This document shows positions 24,801-35,506 of a stretch of 64,000 bases of DNA, one piece after another. The notes beneath the pieces were generated by a model. It was not told the DNA's origin, made no database searches, and saw only the letters and a list, made by a program, of their open reading frames with translations. The stretch spans positions 2,439,810-2,503,809 of the forward strand of contig VLJF02000034.1 in the NCBI GenBank assembly GCA_008360975.2, written 5' to 3'. The stretch is from Lichenostomus cassidix (taxonomy: Eukaryota; Chordata; Aves; Passeriformes; Meliphagidae). The position numbers and the translations under genes are program-made. How positions within the stretch are numbered: the first letter of the stretch is position 1; each line of letters opens with the position of its first letter.

Positions 24801-27800
24801 GGACCCCTGTGGGGGCCAAAGGGGGGGCCGGAGGGGTCCCAGGGGTCACCCAGGGGTCACCCAGGGGTCACCGGGGGAGCCCCACCCCAAATGTTGGGGT
24901 CACCCAAAGGTCAGGGAAGAGCCAGGAAATCCAGGGACCTCCCCTCCCCCCATGTCACTGCAATTTGGGATCTCCCAAAGACCCCCGGCCCCGCCCTGGC
25001 CACACCCCAGCCCCGCCCCGGCCACGCCCCAGCCACACCCTCACCCTCTCGGCCAATGGCGGCGAAGAACCGGGCGAGCTCCAGCAGCAGGGCGGTGCCC
25101 ACGCCCGAGGCCGCCGCCCCCGGCCCCAGCGAATCACGTTGAGCCCCCACAATGACGTAGCAGTCTGGGCGGGGCCAAAGTCAGGGAGGCCACGCCCCTC
25201 CAGCTACACCCACCCAACAATGGCTCCGCCCCAGTCTCATCTCCACCCCAATGGCCACACCCATTTCTTGCCCCACCCACTTTGGCCATGGCTCCACAAT
25301 GACCCTGCACTAGCCACACCCACACCCAAATTAGCCACGCCCATCCAACCCCAATCTGCCCTCCTATGGCTCCACCCCTTCCCATGACCACACCCAGGTT
25401 CTGACCACACCCATGTCCACGCCCCTTTCATGCCCCACCCAGACTGACCACACCCCCATATCCTCCAGGCCACACCCACCTCAGCCACACCCCATTGACC
25501 ACGCCCATTCCCGCCCCACCCCGCTTGGCCCCGCCCCTCACCTGGCTCCAGCCGCCCCCGCAGCGCCCCGAAAACGCTGGTGAGGGTCCCGGGGCGGGTG
25601 CCCCCCCCCACCCGGAGCTGCAGGCGCCGCCCCCCCGGGGGGGGCAGGAACTGCAGGAACCCCCCGAGACCCCCGGGGGACACCCAGCGCGGGGGGGCGC
25701 GGGGACCCCCGAGGACCCTGGGTGGGAGGGGAGATGGTTAGGGGGGTTGGGAACCCAAATGGCGAGGGGGAGATGGTTAGGGGGGTTGGGGAACCCCAAA
25801 TCCCTAAAATGGGGAGGGGAAAAGGTCAGTGGGGCTTGGGAACCCGAAATCCAGCCCAGGCCGGACACAGGGTTAGGGTGGTTTTGGGGGAAATCCCAGA
25901 TTTGGGGGGAAGTCCCAGATTTCGGGGGCAAATCCCAAATATTTGGGGAAATCCCAGATCTTGGGGTTCGCCCCGTACCGCAGCAGCTTCGCGGCCGTGT
26001 TGGCGCTGATGGGGTGCGCGGGGATCGGGGGGACCCCCGGGGGGGTCCCGGGGGGGGCGCGGCCGGTGAAGGAGGGGAACCCCCTGCTGAAGGGGTCTCC
26101 AGCCCCATCCTGCACCTGCGGGGACACGGCAGACCCCAGACCCCCAAATCATCCCCAAAACCTCCCCAGAGCCCCCAAATCATCCCTGAAACCCCCCCAG
26201 ACCCCCCAAATTATCCCCAAAACCCCCCCAGACCCCCCAAATTATCCCCAAAACCCCCCCAGACACCCCAAATTATCCCTGAAACCCCCTCAGACCCCCC
26301 AAATTATCCCTGAAACCCCCCCAGACCCCAAATCATTCCCGAAACCCCGACCCCCAAATTATCCCCAAACCCCCAGCCCCCAAATTATCCCTGAAAACCC
26401 CAGCACCCCCAAATCACCCCCAGACCCCCAGCACCCCCAGTCTCCCAGACCCCCAAGCCCCCACCCCAGCACCCCAGAGCCCCCAGATCTTCCCACAAGA
26501 CCACCAGAGACCCCTCCCACCCCAAAACTGACCCCCAGGACCCCAGGACCTCCCAATGTCCCCCAGCCCCCCCACTCACGTGGACAGTCACGGCCGTGTC
26601 GCCCCCCAGCCCTGAGCCCCCCCCGGGTCCGGCCATGTCCAGGGGGTCAGGGTACAGCAGGACCCCCACGGCCCCCTCCCCCGCTGCCGCGGCCACCTGC
26701 GGGGAAAATGTCACAGGGAGACCCCAAACCCACCCCAAACCCACCCCAACTCACCCCAAACCCACCCCAAACCCACCCAAAACCCACCCCAACCCCACCC
26801 CAAACCCACCCCAAACCCACCCCAAACCCACCGCAAACCCACCCCAACCCACCCCAAACCCATCCCAACCCCACCCCAAACCCACCCCAACCCACCCCAA
26901 ACCCCCATTTTGGGGTCCCACCTCCTGGGCTGGGGTCCTCTCGTCCCCCCCATTGTCCCCCCAGGTTTTGGGGTCTCACCTTCTGGGCGGGGCTGCCCCT
27001 CCCCCCCAACGCTCCCAATTTAGGGGATTTTTTGGGAATTTTTGGGGATTTTTTTGGGAATTTTTGGGGATTTTTTGGGGATTTTTTGGGGATTTTTTTT
27101 GGGAATTTTTGGTGTCTCACCTTCTGGGCGGGGCTGCCCCTCCCCAGCCGCAGCAGCATCAGGTGTCCCTTGGCCGAGACCCCCCTGGCCCGGAGCTCGG
27201 CCAGGTCCTGCGGCCGGCCGTAGTGACCATAGACCAGCCCGCCCTGCCGGCAGCGGTCAGCGGGGGTGAGCGGTCAGTGGTCAAGGGGTCAGGGGTCAGG
27301 GGTCAGCTCTCACCGTGGCGTTGCCGGGCGAGCTCCAGGCGCAGAAAGCTTCGGGGTCAAGGCGGAGTCGCTCTAGCTCCTCCCCCTCCGGCCCCACCCA
27401 GCGCAGGGTCACCTCCCCCCTGGGGTCAAAGGTCATGGGGTCAGGGTCACTCTACAACTCAACTGTGACCACCCCCAATGACCCCAGGGACTTCTGACCT
27501 TCCCTGACCCCTCCTGTGCCCCCGAATGACCACCCTGACCCCTGTGACCCCCGTGACCTCCTGTGACCTCCCTGTGACCCCCCTGACCCCCCTGTGACCC
27601 CCATGACCCCCCTGACCCCCCTGTGACCCCCCTGACCCCCCTGACCCCCCTGTGACCCCCCCGACCCCCCGTTACCTGACCGGGAGGGGGAGGGGCTGTG
27701 GGCGGCTCCAGGCCCGGGTCAGCCCCGCCCCCGCCATGGCGCTGAGCACTGATTGGGCCAAAGCCAGGCCGCGCTCTGACCCCGCCCCGTGCGGCCCCGC

Positions 27801-28669
27801 GCTGACCTCCCTGCGGACAGGGGTCACCGGGGTCAGCGGTCACAGGGGGTCACAGGGGTCACCGGGGTCAGCAGCGGTCAGTGGTCACTCACCGGACCCA
27901 GGACTCCACTCTCTCCTCCACCAGGTGGCGCCGCAGCAGCTCCCGCAGGCGGGGCCGAGGGGGCGGAGCCTCTATGCTGGCCCCGCCCCAAATGCCATCG
28001 GGGGCGGAGCCTCCCGCTAGAGACCCCGCCCCTACGGCCCCGCCCCCGCACGGGGTGTGACCAATCCCGGCCACCAGCAGCCCTGGGGGAGGGGCCAGAG
28101 GGGGCGGAGTCAGGGTAGAGGCGGGGCTGTGGCAGTGGGCGGGGACTGGGGACAGTGGGGACACTGAGGGGACACTGGGAGACACTGGGGGCCAGTGGGG
28201 ACAGTGGGGACACTAGGGGACACTGGGTGACATGGGGGGGACATTGGGGACACTGGGGGACATTGGGGACACTGGGGGGACACTGAGGGGACACTGGGGG
28301 ACACTGAGGGGACACTGGGGGTTCCATACCCAGCAGGAAGGCAGTGGCCGAGCCCAGGGCCAGAGTGGCCAAGGGGTGGAGCCACGGACGGCGCCGGGGG
28401 CGTGGTCTGCTCCGGGGGCGTGTCCGGGGGCGGGGCAGCCGCACGGTTGGCTCCTCCCCCTCCTCGTCATCGTCCTCGTCGCCCCCCCGGGGGTCTCTGT
28501 GCCGCGAGTAGGACACAGGACCCCCCCTGGGGGGCTGCGGTCACGGTCAGGGGGGCTCGGGGGGCTTCTGGGGTCCCCAAAACCAGGAACCCTTCAGGGG
28601 TCCTCAACCCCCGGACTGTCACCCCCAGGGCTTTACCTGTCCCCGGAAGCAGCGCCTGAGGGTCTCCAT
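21851..28669 (-). CDS. TFR2: Transferrin receptor 2
   Basis: Type II membrane iron sensor that binds diferric transferrin and controls hepcidin and erythropoiesis. Exons (transcript order): 28637-28669, 28330-28534, 27893-28082, 27676-27810, 27314-27419, 27121-27243, 26580-26696, 25979-26115, 25542-25717, 25045-25164, 24724-24806, 24568-24631, 24361-24428, 24208-24284, 24022-24106, 23618-23830, 23068-23211, 21851-22348; phases all close, 857 residues (human 801). N-terminus [11 protein letters not shown] lacks the mammalian YQRV motif; an acidic stretch ([12 protein letters not shown]) and Arg-rich segment precede the membrane helix. Protease-associated region [10 protein letters not shown] and GVLLYPDP; peptidase-like core [32 protein letters not shown]; dimerisation end [24 protein letters not shown]. 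After the family's terminal Trp the frame runs on about 90 residues through a Gly/Asp repeat instead of stopping. Confidence 0.93.
21854..22141 (-). repeat. Repeat that extends the TFR2 reading frame
   Basis: CCAAGGTCCCCAAGGCCACC and CCCCATGGTCCCC units on the plus strand read on the minus strand as [18 protein letters not shown] repeats in the TFR2 frame, ending at a TGA at 21853-21851. The family normally stops six residues after the Trp encoded at about 22142-22144. Confidence 0.85.
22352..23060. repeat. TFR2 intron 17 GGACAGGAGGGGACA minisatellite
   Basis: Roughly 40 imperfect units of GGACAGGAGGGGACAGGGAG with ACACGGTCAGG and ACACATGG variants, wholly intronic. Confidence 0.9.
23221..23520. 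repeat. TFR2 intron 16 ACTGGGAGGG minisatellite
   Basis: ACTGGGAGGGACTGGGATGG decamers, with a few TTATACTGGG units. Related in style to the CCCAGT array at 2955-4515 on the opposite strand. Confidence 0.88.
26130..26420. repeat. TFR2 intron 7 CCCCCAGACCCCCCAAATTAT repeat
   Basis: About nine units of CCCCCCAGACCCCCCAAATTATCCCTGAAA, intronic. Confidence 0.85.
26715..27120 (-). repeat. TFR2 intron 6 with two extra copies of the exon 6 donor edge
   Basis: The true exon 6 end (minus: GGGGCGGGGCAGCCC.. CCCAGAAG then GTGAGA, boundary at 27121) is copied at 26980-27005 with an intact GTGAGA and, more diverged, near 26921-26945 with GTGGGA. Between and beyond are ATTTTTTGGGG units and, at 26720-26910, CCCCAAACCCACCCCAA units. 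Confidence 0.85.
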
Positions 28670-29570
28670 GGCGGGCGGGGGGCTTTGGGGGTCCCAGCGG
28701 CTCCGGGAGGACCTGGGTGGGGTGGGGGGATCCCGAGGGTCCCGGGGGGGTGCCGCAGTGATTTGGGGGAGTCTGGGAGGGTCTCGGGGTGACCCCAGGG
28801 GCTCCGGGGCAGCTCAGCGGGGTCCCTGGAGCGTTTCGGGGTTTTTCGGGAAGGTTCTGGGGGTCCCCAGAGGCTGCGGCTCGCCCCCGCCAAAGGACAG
28901 ACTTTGCCCCCGGCCGGACTCTGCCCCTCAGCCACCCAATCCCTGCGTCCCCCCAACCCCCAAAACCCCCCGGACCCCCCAGAGTGACCCCCGAGCCACC
29001 CCAACCCCCCCCGGCAGCACCGAACCACCGAAATCCCCGAAAAAAACCCCAAAATCGCTCCCCCCTCCCCGTTCCCGCTCACCCGCGGCCGCCGGACCCG
29101 CTCTGGCCCCGCCCACCAGGTGAGAAAAAGGGGCGTGGACTGGCGGGGGCGTGGTCAGGGTGGGCAGTGGGCGTGGTTTGTGGTCGCCGGGCTGTGGCTT
29201 ACAGTGGTCAGGGGAGTGGCCAGCAGAGGCCCCGCCCTGGCGCCGCCAGGTCCTGCCGCCCATTGGCCGAGCCGGACACTGACCGGGAGGGGTTTGGGGG
29301 GTCCAGGGGCGTTCCGGGGGGTTCGGGGGGGCTGAGGGGAGTCCCGGGGGCTTGGAGGGACCCCAGAATTTGGGGTTCTCAGGGTCTGGGTGTCCCCGAG
29401 GGCTTGGAGCTCCCGAGGTTTGGGGGACTCGGGGTTTGGGGGATCCCAGGGGGGTTTGGGGGAGCCCAGGGAGGTCGCAGGAGTCCCACGAGGGTCGCAG
29501 AGGGTTTGTGGGATCCCAGGGGGTTGGGGGTCCCGGTTTTGGGGTCCCTGGCGAAGGAGCCCTCGGCGCT
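28670..29570 (-). promoter_or_regulatory. TFR2 upstream region and probable 5'UTR exon
   Basis: GC-rich with CGCTCACCCGCGGCCGCC at about 29078-29095, which on the minus strand is an exon end followed by GTGAGC and may be a non-coding first exon. Beyond 29280 the sequence is GGGGTTTGGGGG-style low complexity. No other gene is seen. Confidence 0.4.
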
Positions 29571-29634
29571 CTCATAAATACTCTCTTGTTTACATTAAGT
29601 TACATGGGGGGTCGGGGGCGCTGTCTCCCCTGAG

Positions 29635-30280
29635 TGACAGCTGTCAATCAATCACCCGCGGGGCCTGGGCAGCTCGGGGTGCTCAGGCGGGAGGGGGATG
29701 ATTGACAGCTGTCAATCACCTGCCGGCACGTCCAACGTGCCGGGGGGAGGGGAGGGGGTGCTGTTGGTGCTCTTGATGCTGGAGATTGACAGCTGTCACT
29801 GCTCTTGATTGACAGCTGTCACTGCTCTTGATTGACAGCTGTCGGTGCTCTTGATGTTGATCCTGACTGACAGCTGTCACTTCAGCTGAATGATTGCTGT
29901 CTCTGCTGCCGATTGACAGCTCTGAGTTCTGATGACTGACAGCTGTCAGTGCTGTTGATTGACAGCTGCCAGTGCTGTTGGTGACGTCAGTGCTGATGAC
30001 CGAGGGCTGTCTGTGATGATTGGCAGCTGTTGTCGATGTTTGGCAGCTGCCGGAGATGATTGACAGCTGCTGGCGATGACTGACAGCTGCCGGTGCTGAT
30101 TGACAGTTACCCATAATGATCGGCAGCTCGCTGCGTTGATTGACAGCTGCCGATGATGACAGGCTAAGAATGTCCTCTTTCGGCAGTGATTGACAGCTGT
30201 CTGCGGTGATTGACTGCTGTCTGCGGTGATTGACAGCTGTCGGCGGTGATTGACAGCTGTCGGCGGTGATTGACAGCCGC
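29635..30280. repeat. TGACAGCTGTCA array between TFR2 and EPO
   Basis: About 20 irregular units of ATTGACAGCTGTC with spacers of 10-20 bp. At least six are the full 12-bp palindrome TGACAGCTGTCA, a composite TALE-homeodomain (TGIF/PKNOX/MEIS) dimer motif containing an E-box CAGCTG. The array abuts the EPO stop codon, so it is EPO 3'UTR and 3' flank. Confidence 0.85.
29723..29743. promoter_or_regulatory. Inverted pair of hypoxia-response cores 3' of EPO
   Basis: CCGGCACGT, spacer CCA, ACGTGCCGG: a perfect 9-bp inverted repeat with an ACGTG core (the HIF RCGTG consensus) on each strand. It lies 540 bp beyond the EPO stop, the side where the mammalian EPO hypoxia enhancer sits. Function is inferred from position and motif only. 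Confidence 0.45.
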
Positions 30281-30282
30281 GG

Positions 30283-32748
30283 TCACCGCGGGCAAGCGTC
30301 GGCCAGGAAGAGCCGAACTTTGCCGCGCAGGAAGCGGCTGAGGACCCCCAGGAGCCGCGGGAGGCTCTGGACCCTCAGCGGGGCGGGGGGCGAGGGCAGC
30401 GGCGGGGCCTGGGGAGAGGACAGCGGTCAGCGGTGCCGCCGGACACCCCAAAAACCCGCGGCGACCCCCAAACCCAGCCCGGAGCAGAGCAGGAACCCCC
30501 TGGGACCCTCCAGGATCCTCCAGAAAAACACCCAAAGCTTTTCCATCGCTGTCCCGGACCCCCAGGACCCCCCCAGGATCCCCCGACCCGCCGTTTCTCC
30601 CAGCTCGGGGACCCCCGCAACTGCCGCGCCAGACCCCAAACACCCCAAACCCTTCCGGGACCCCCCAAAACCCCCGAAATCCCCCCAGACCTCCCAGTAC
30701 CGGCGCGGGCAGCCCCGCAGCAGCCGGAACAGACCCCAACCCCTCCAAAGCCCTCCAGGACCCCCCAAATTTCCCCAAATCCGCCGTACCGGCGCGGGCA
30801 GCCCCCGCAGCAGCCGGAACAGACCCCAGACTCCCCCCAAAGCCCTCCCTTATCCCCCAGATTTCCCCAAATCAGCCGTACCGGCGCGGGCAGCCCCCGC
30901 AGCAGCCACGCCAGGCTCCGCGCGGCGCCGTAGGCTCGGTCGAGGGTCGGGCGCACTCGGGGGTCCCGCAGCAGCTCCCGCGCCCGCAGCACCGCGGCCA
31001 CCAGGGCCGCCTGTCCCCCGGCCACCTCCTGCGCGCGGGACTCCGCCTGGGGACACGGCGGGGGGGTCACCGCGGGCCGAGGGGACAACGCGGGGACCCG
31101 GGGACGAGGGGTCACGCAGGGACAGGGGGACACGGGGGGGACACGGGGCGTCCCGACATTGCCAACCCTCCCCGGGATCCCACTCACCCCGGTCCAGCCC
31201 AGCCACCCCCTTCTCCCGGGGTTTTCCCTGGTTTTACCCATTTTTTTATCTATTTCCCTCACTTTCCGTCCTATTTCTCTCCATCCCTCCACGCTTCCCC
31301 CCATTTCCCCACTTTCAGCGCAGTTAGCCCCACTTCTCCGGGTTTCTCCCCGTTTTGCCCAGTTCCTCTTTATTTCTCTCCACATTTTTCCTATTTTCCC
31401 CGATTTCTCCCCACATCTCCCTGATTTTCTGTGTTTCTCCCTGGTTTTCCCTATTTCTCCCTGTGTTCCCCCATTTCTCCCACATTTCTCCAGCATATTT
31501 CCTCCCATTTTTCCCGATTTCCCTGAGTTTCGCCCCGTTTTTCCCGATTTCCCGGGATTTCCCCCATTCCCACTCACGTCCAGGCTCCGCCAGAGGTTGA
31601 AGTTGACGCCGGGGTCGGGGACGGCGACAGGCTCGGGGAGGTCACAGTGGGGGCCACACCCGGCCTGGGGGGGACACACAGTGACACCCCCGCCACGACC
31701 CCGCGGGTCCCCGAGACCCACTAGTGTCCCCAAACCCTCCAGGGTGTCCCCAGCTGTGTCCCCAACCCCCGTAAGATGTCTGCAACATCCCCAGGGTGTC
31801 CCCCTCGATGTCCCTGTGTCCCCCGCGGTGTCCCCAAGCCCCTCCGGGGGTCCCGCCCTCACCCCCACCCCGCTCTGCATCACACCCCCCCCGATGTCCC
31901 CGAGCCCCCTCGATGTCCCCGAGCCCCCCCGATGTCCCCGAGCCCCCCCGATGTCCCCGAGCCGCGCTCACCACCCCCCGCTCGGCGTCGCGGGCCTCCA
32001 GGATGAAGCGTTCGATCACTCGGGGGTCGCAGAGCGAGGGGGGACCCTCGGGGGGAGGCTGGGGGCGCCCCGCGACCCCCAACAGCAGCAGCAGCAGCAG
32101 CGCGCAGAGCCCTGGGGGGGGACGGGGGGGTCAGGGACCGCCGTGTCCCACTGGGGGCACCGCGACCCCTGGGGAGACTCCTCCCCGCGGGGCTGGGGGG
32201 CTCGGGTGCCTGAGGGAACCCCCCGGACCCCCTAACCGCGGGACCCCCGCGATACCTGAGCGACCCCGCCGCCAGAATGTCCCGGGGGTTTGGCGTCCCT
32301 GATGCCGGGGACCCCCCGCCCACCTGGTGGCCTCCAGAAGCCCCCGAGACAGAGGAGTCCTTTGGGACACTCGGGACCCCCCGCCCACGTGGTGTCCCCA
32401 GAGCCCCCCGCCCTCCCGGGACCCCCTCCCCACCCGTGTCCGTGCCGGACAGCTGAGCGCGCCGGACACACGTGGGGACCCTCGGACTCCCGAACCGTCC
32501 CGGACACGCGGGTGTCCCCCACCCACCCCAGACCCGCAGCCCCCCGGGGACACGCGGGACCCCCCCGGTTACCTGCGGCACCCCCCCGCCCGGTCCCGCC
32601 GCACACGTGGGTGTTCCCCCCTCCCCCGCACACCTGGCTCCCTCCCGCACACCTGGACACTCCCACTCCCCTTCCCGGGATGTCCCATCCCGCCCCCCCA
32701 ACCCGTGCGACCCCCCCGGGACCCCCGCCACTCACCCGCCGCCCCCAT
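30283..32748 (-). CDS. EPO: Erythropoietin
   Basis: Secreted four-helix cytokine driving red-cell production. Exons: 32736-32748, 31972-32111, 31578-31664, 30882-31046, 30283-30408; total 531 bases, 176 residues (human 193). Exon 1 is 13 bases and exon 3 is 87 bases, the same lengths as in mammals. A Leu-rich signal peptide (seven Leu in a row) precedes LCDPRVIERFILEARDAE; then AGCGPHC, VNFNLWRSL, ARSLAWLLRGL, SRFLRGKVRLF and ADACPR at the C-terminus. The four cysteines of the two disulfides align. Receptor-contact residues corresponding to human R103, S104, L108, R110, R150, G151 and K152 are kept, but N147 is Arg. No N-x-S/T sequon exists anywhere. It lies beside POP7, as in mammals. Family identity is clear; expression and the choice of exon 4 donor are untested. 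Confidence 0.92.
30690..30882 (-). repeat. Copies of the EPO exon 4 donor edge
   Basis: The exon 4 end (minus CGGGGGCTGCCCGCGCCG then GTACGG, boundary 30882) recurs at about 30787-30812 and 30698-30723, about 92 bp apart, the second with GTACTG. Spacers are CCCCAAATCCCCCC-like. Confidence 0.85.
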
Positions 32749-32943
32749 CGCCGGCTGCTCATGGCACGGGGGTCCCTGGCGGCCCCGGGGCTGTGGCCGT
32801 CCCCGTCCCGCGTCCCCCGGCCCCGGCCCCGGTTAATGTTTGATCCGAGGGGCCGCGGGGCCGGAAGGGCCCTTGGGGGGGGGTTTTCCATCCGCTCCCC
32901 CCTCGCCCCCCCCAGACCGTCGAGGAAAAGGCCGCGCCGGCCG

Positions 32944-32954
32944 CCGCACGTCGG
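32944..32954 (-). promoter_or_regulatory. Hypoxia-response-like core upstream of EPO
   Basis: On the minus strand GACGTGCGG, a match to RCGTG, lies about 200 bp upstream of the EPO start codon in a CpG-rich stretch (32,750-33,000) that is the likely promoter. A single 5-base core is weak evidence. Confidence 0.25.
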
Positions 32955-32999
32955 CCCCTGGCCACGGGCCACCCCCGGCCCCGGCCACGGCGCCGGCGA

Positions 33000-34265
33000 G
33001 GCGGGGGGGACACGGGGGGGACACGGGGGGAGGGACACGGGGGGGACACAGGGATGGAGAGCTGGGCGCGGAGGTGTGGGAATGGGGGGACACTGGGGGG
33101 ACACGGAGAGGGGAAAGGGGGGGACACGGGGGGGGACACGGGGATGGGGTTTGGGAGTGGGGTGACACGGGTGGGACACGTGTGGGGACACTGGGGAGGA
33201 CAGGGGGGTGACATGGAGATGTGGGAATGGAGGGACACAGAGGGGACACGGATGGGGGGAAGGGGAGGACATGTGGGGGGACACGTGGACAGGGAAAGAC
33301 GGGGACACGGGGGTGACACGGAGGGGACACGGGGGTGACACGGAGGGGACACGGGGATGGCGACTTGGGCATGGAGGTGTGGGGATGGAGAGACACGGGG
33401 GAAAGGAGATACGGGGGGGACAAGGTGGGGACACAGGGACAAGGAGCTGGGGGACCATGGAGACGAGGGATCGGGGATGAGGGTGGGGAAGTGGGGACAG
33501 GGGGACGTGCAGTCGGGGTGACACGGTGACAGGGATGGGGGGACAGAGCTGGGGATGTGGGACATGGGACACCCGGATGGCGGAGGGGACACGGGGACAG
33601 TGTCCTGGGCAAGGAGGTGCGGGATGGGGACAGTGGCGGGGGGACAGGGACGTCAGGAGGGGGACAGAGGAGGGGACACGGGGATGACAAAGTGGGCATG
33701 GAGATGCACCGCAGGGACGGTGGTGACATGGGGATGGGGGACAGAGACGGAGACAGAGACATGGGGACACGTGGCTGCGGCTGAGGGGACACGGCCACGG
33801 GGTGGCACAGGGACACGGGGACACCCCCGCAGGGCCGTGGGACCGCGGTGACACGCGCGCGGCGACACACACGCGGTGACAAGGGGACGCGCCAGGCCGG
33901 GGGATCCCGGGATCCCTCGGGCCGGCGGAAGCGGCCGAACAATGGGGCAGCGTCACTGTCGCCGTCACTGTCCCCGTCCCCAGCGCCACCGCGGCCCCGG
34001 GGGCGGCTCCGGGGACCCCCGCGGCGGGGAGGGACACGGGGGGAGGGAGGGGGGACACGCCGAGGGGAGGGGACACGGGGGAAGCAGGGGACGCGGGGGA
34101 CACGGGGACACGGGAGGGGACGGGGGACACAGGTGACACAGGAGGCGACACGGGGATGCGGGAGCGGATGGAGGCGACACGGCGGACACGGGGGACTCGG
34201 GAGGGGAGCCGGGGGACCCAGGTGACACGGGAGGTGACACGGGGGACCCGGGAGGTGACACGGGC
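33000..34265. repeat. GGGGACACGG minisatellite between EPO and POP7
   Basis: GGGGGGACACGGGG and GGGGACACGGGGATGG units with AGACGG and GTGACACGG variants. Mostly non-coding, no recognisable gene. Sequence from 34265 to 34900 is CACCTGGGTGTCCCC-type low complexity. Confidence 0.85.
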
Positions 34266-34925
34266 CCCCTGCCAGGCCGTACGTGCGGCTCCGCACAGCC
34301 CGGCCGCGGGTCCGGCGCCAGCGGGGCCAAAGGGCACCCGGGGGCGGGGGGACGGCGACAGGGACGTCACCGACGCCGCCGGGTCCCCCTGCGTCACCTG
34401 GGAGTCCCCCGTGGCAGCGGGGTGTCCCCCCGACAGGGACTCCCCCACAGAGCCGGGACTCCCCGGGAACGGGGGCTGCACACCTGGGAGCTCCCCGGGT
34501 CACCTGGAGTCCCCTCTTGTCACCTGACACCCCCCGGGTGCCTGGCGGTCCCTTTGATCACCTGGGTGTCCCTTCTGCCACCGGGGTGGCCCTTTGTCAC
34601 CTGGGTCACCCTCATTTCCCCACCCCTCAGCCCCCCATGGATGTCTAAGTGTCTCCGGTGTCACTTGTCCTCCCCCTTCGTCAACCAAGTCCCCACATTT
34701 CCCCCCGGGGGGCTTTCCTTGTCACCTACTTGCCCCCCAGCCACCCTGTTGTCACCTGTACCCTCCCCCTGAGCCCCCCCTCCCGTCCCCAGGGTCCCCC
34801 ATTGTCACCTGGGGGTTTCCTGCCCCAAATGTCACCAATGACAGAGGAAGCCCCAGCCCAACACCCCTAAATCGTCCCCAAATCCCCCCAAAGCCCCCGG
34901 AGGCGCTGCTGCTGCTGCCACTGAC

Positions 34926-34931
34926 TTTATT
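34926..34931 (-). other. Polyadenylation signal of POP7
   Basis: AATAAA on the minus strand about 575 bases after the POP7 stop. Confidence 0.65.
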
Positions 34932-35506
34932 TTGGTGTCACATCCCTGCGTCCCCCCAAAGTCCCCGAGGCTGCTCTTGGGGACACACAGGGTGACATCA
35001 AGGGGCTCAGGGGCACCTTGGTGGCCCCAGATCACGGCGGTCTCGACCCACTGGTGGCAGCTTGGTGGCCTTGAGCCATTGGTGGCATCGTCCGTGTCCC
35101 CAGAACGTCAGTGGCTCCAGGTCACTGTGTCACCAAGGCCATCGGTGACTCATGGTGGCCTCGAATCCTTGGTGGCATCTGGGTGTCCCCAGGTCCTTGA
35201 TGACTCGTGGTGGCCTCAGTTCAAGGTGGTCTTGACCCACGGGTGACCCCAGGGGGCTTTGGTGTCCCCAGGGTGTCCCCAAGGCCTTCTGTGGTGTCCC
35301 TGCAGCCGTGATGGACGTGGGGGACTCCCGGGGGGGGTTTGGGGTGTCCCCACGAGGGTGACAGAGCCCAGGACAGCTGGGGAGCCCCCAGGACTTTGGG
35401 GACACCCCAGTCACCCCCAGGAAGCCACTGACCTCGGCAGGGAGCCCCCACCGGCTCCAGAAGCCCCCAAAGCCTCGGGAAGCCCCCCGGGACCCCCGGA
35501 CCCCCC

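Noticed and set aside
25860..25960. Telomere-like GGTTAGGG and GGGGTTAGG strings in TFR2 intron 8
   Set aside because: Only isolated hexamers, not a tandem TTAGGG tract. They fall in ordinary GGGAAATCCCAGAT repeat.
33000..34300. Possible gene between EPO and POP7
   Set aside because: All open frames are GDTGGDTR or SPPCPP repeats of the GGGGACACGG unit, with no splice-consistent conserved blocks.
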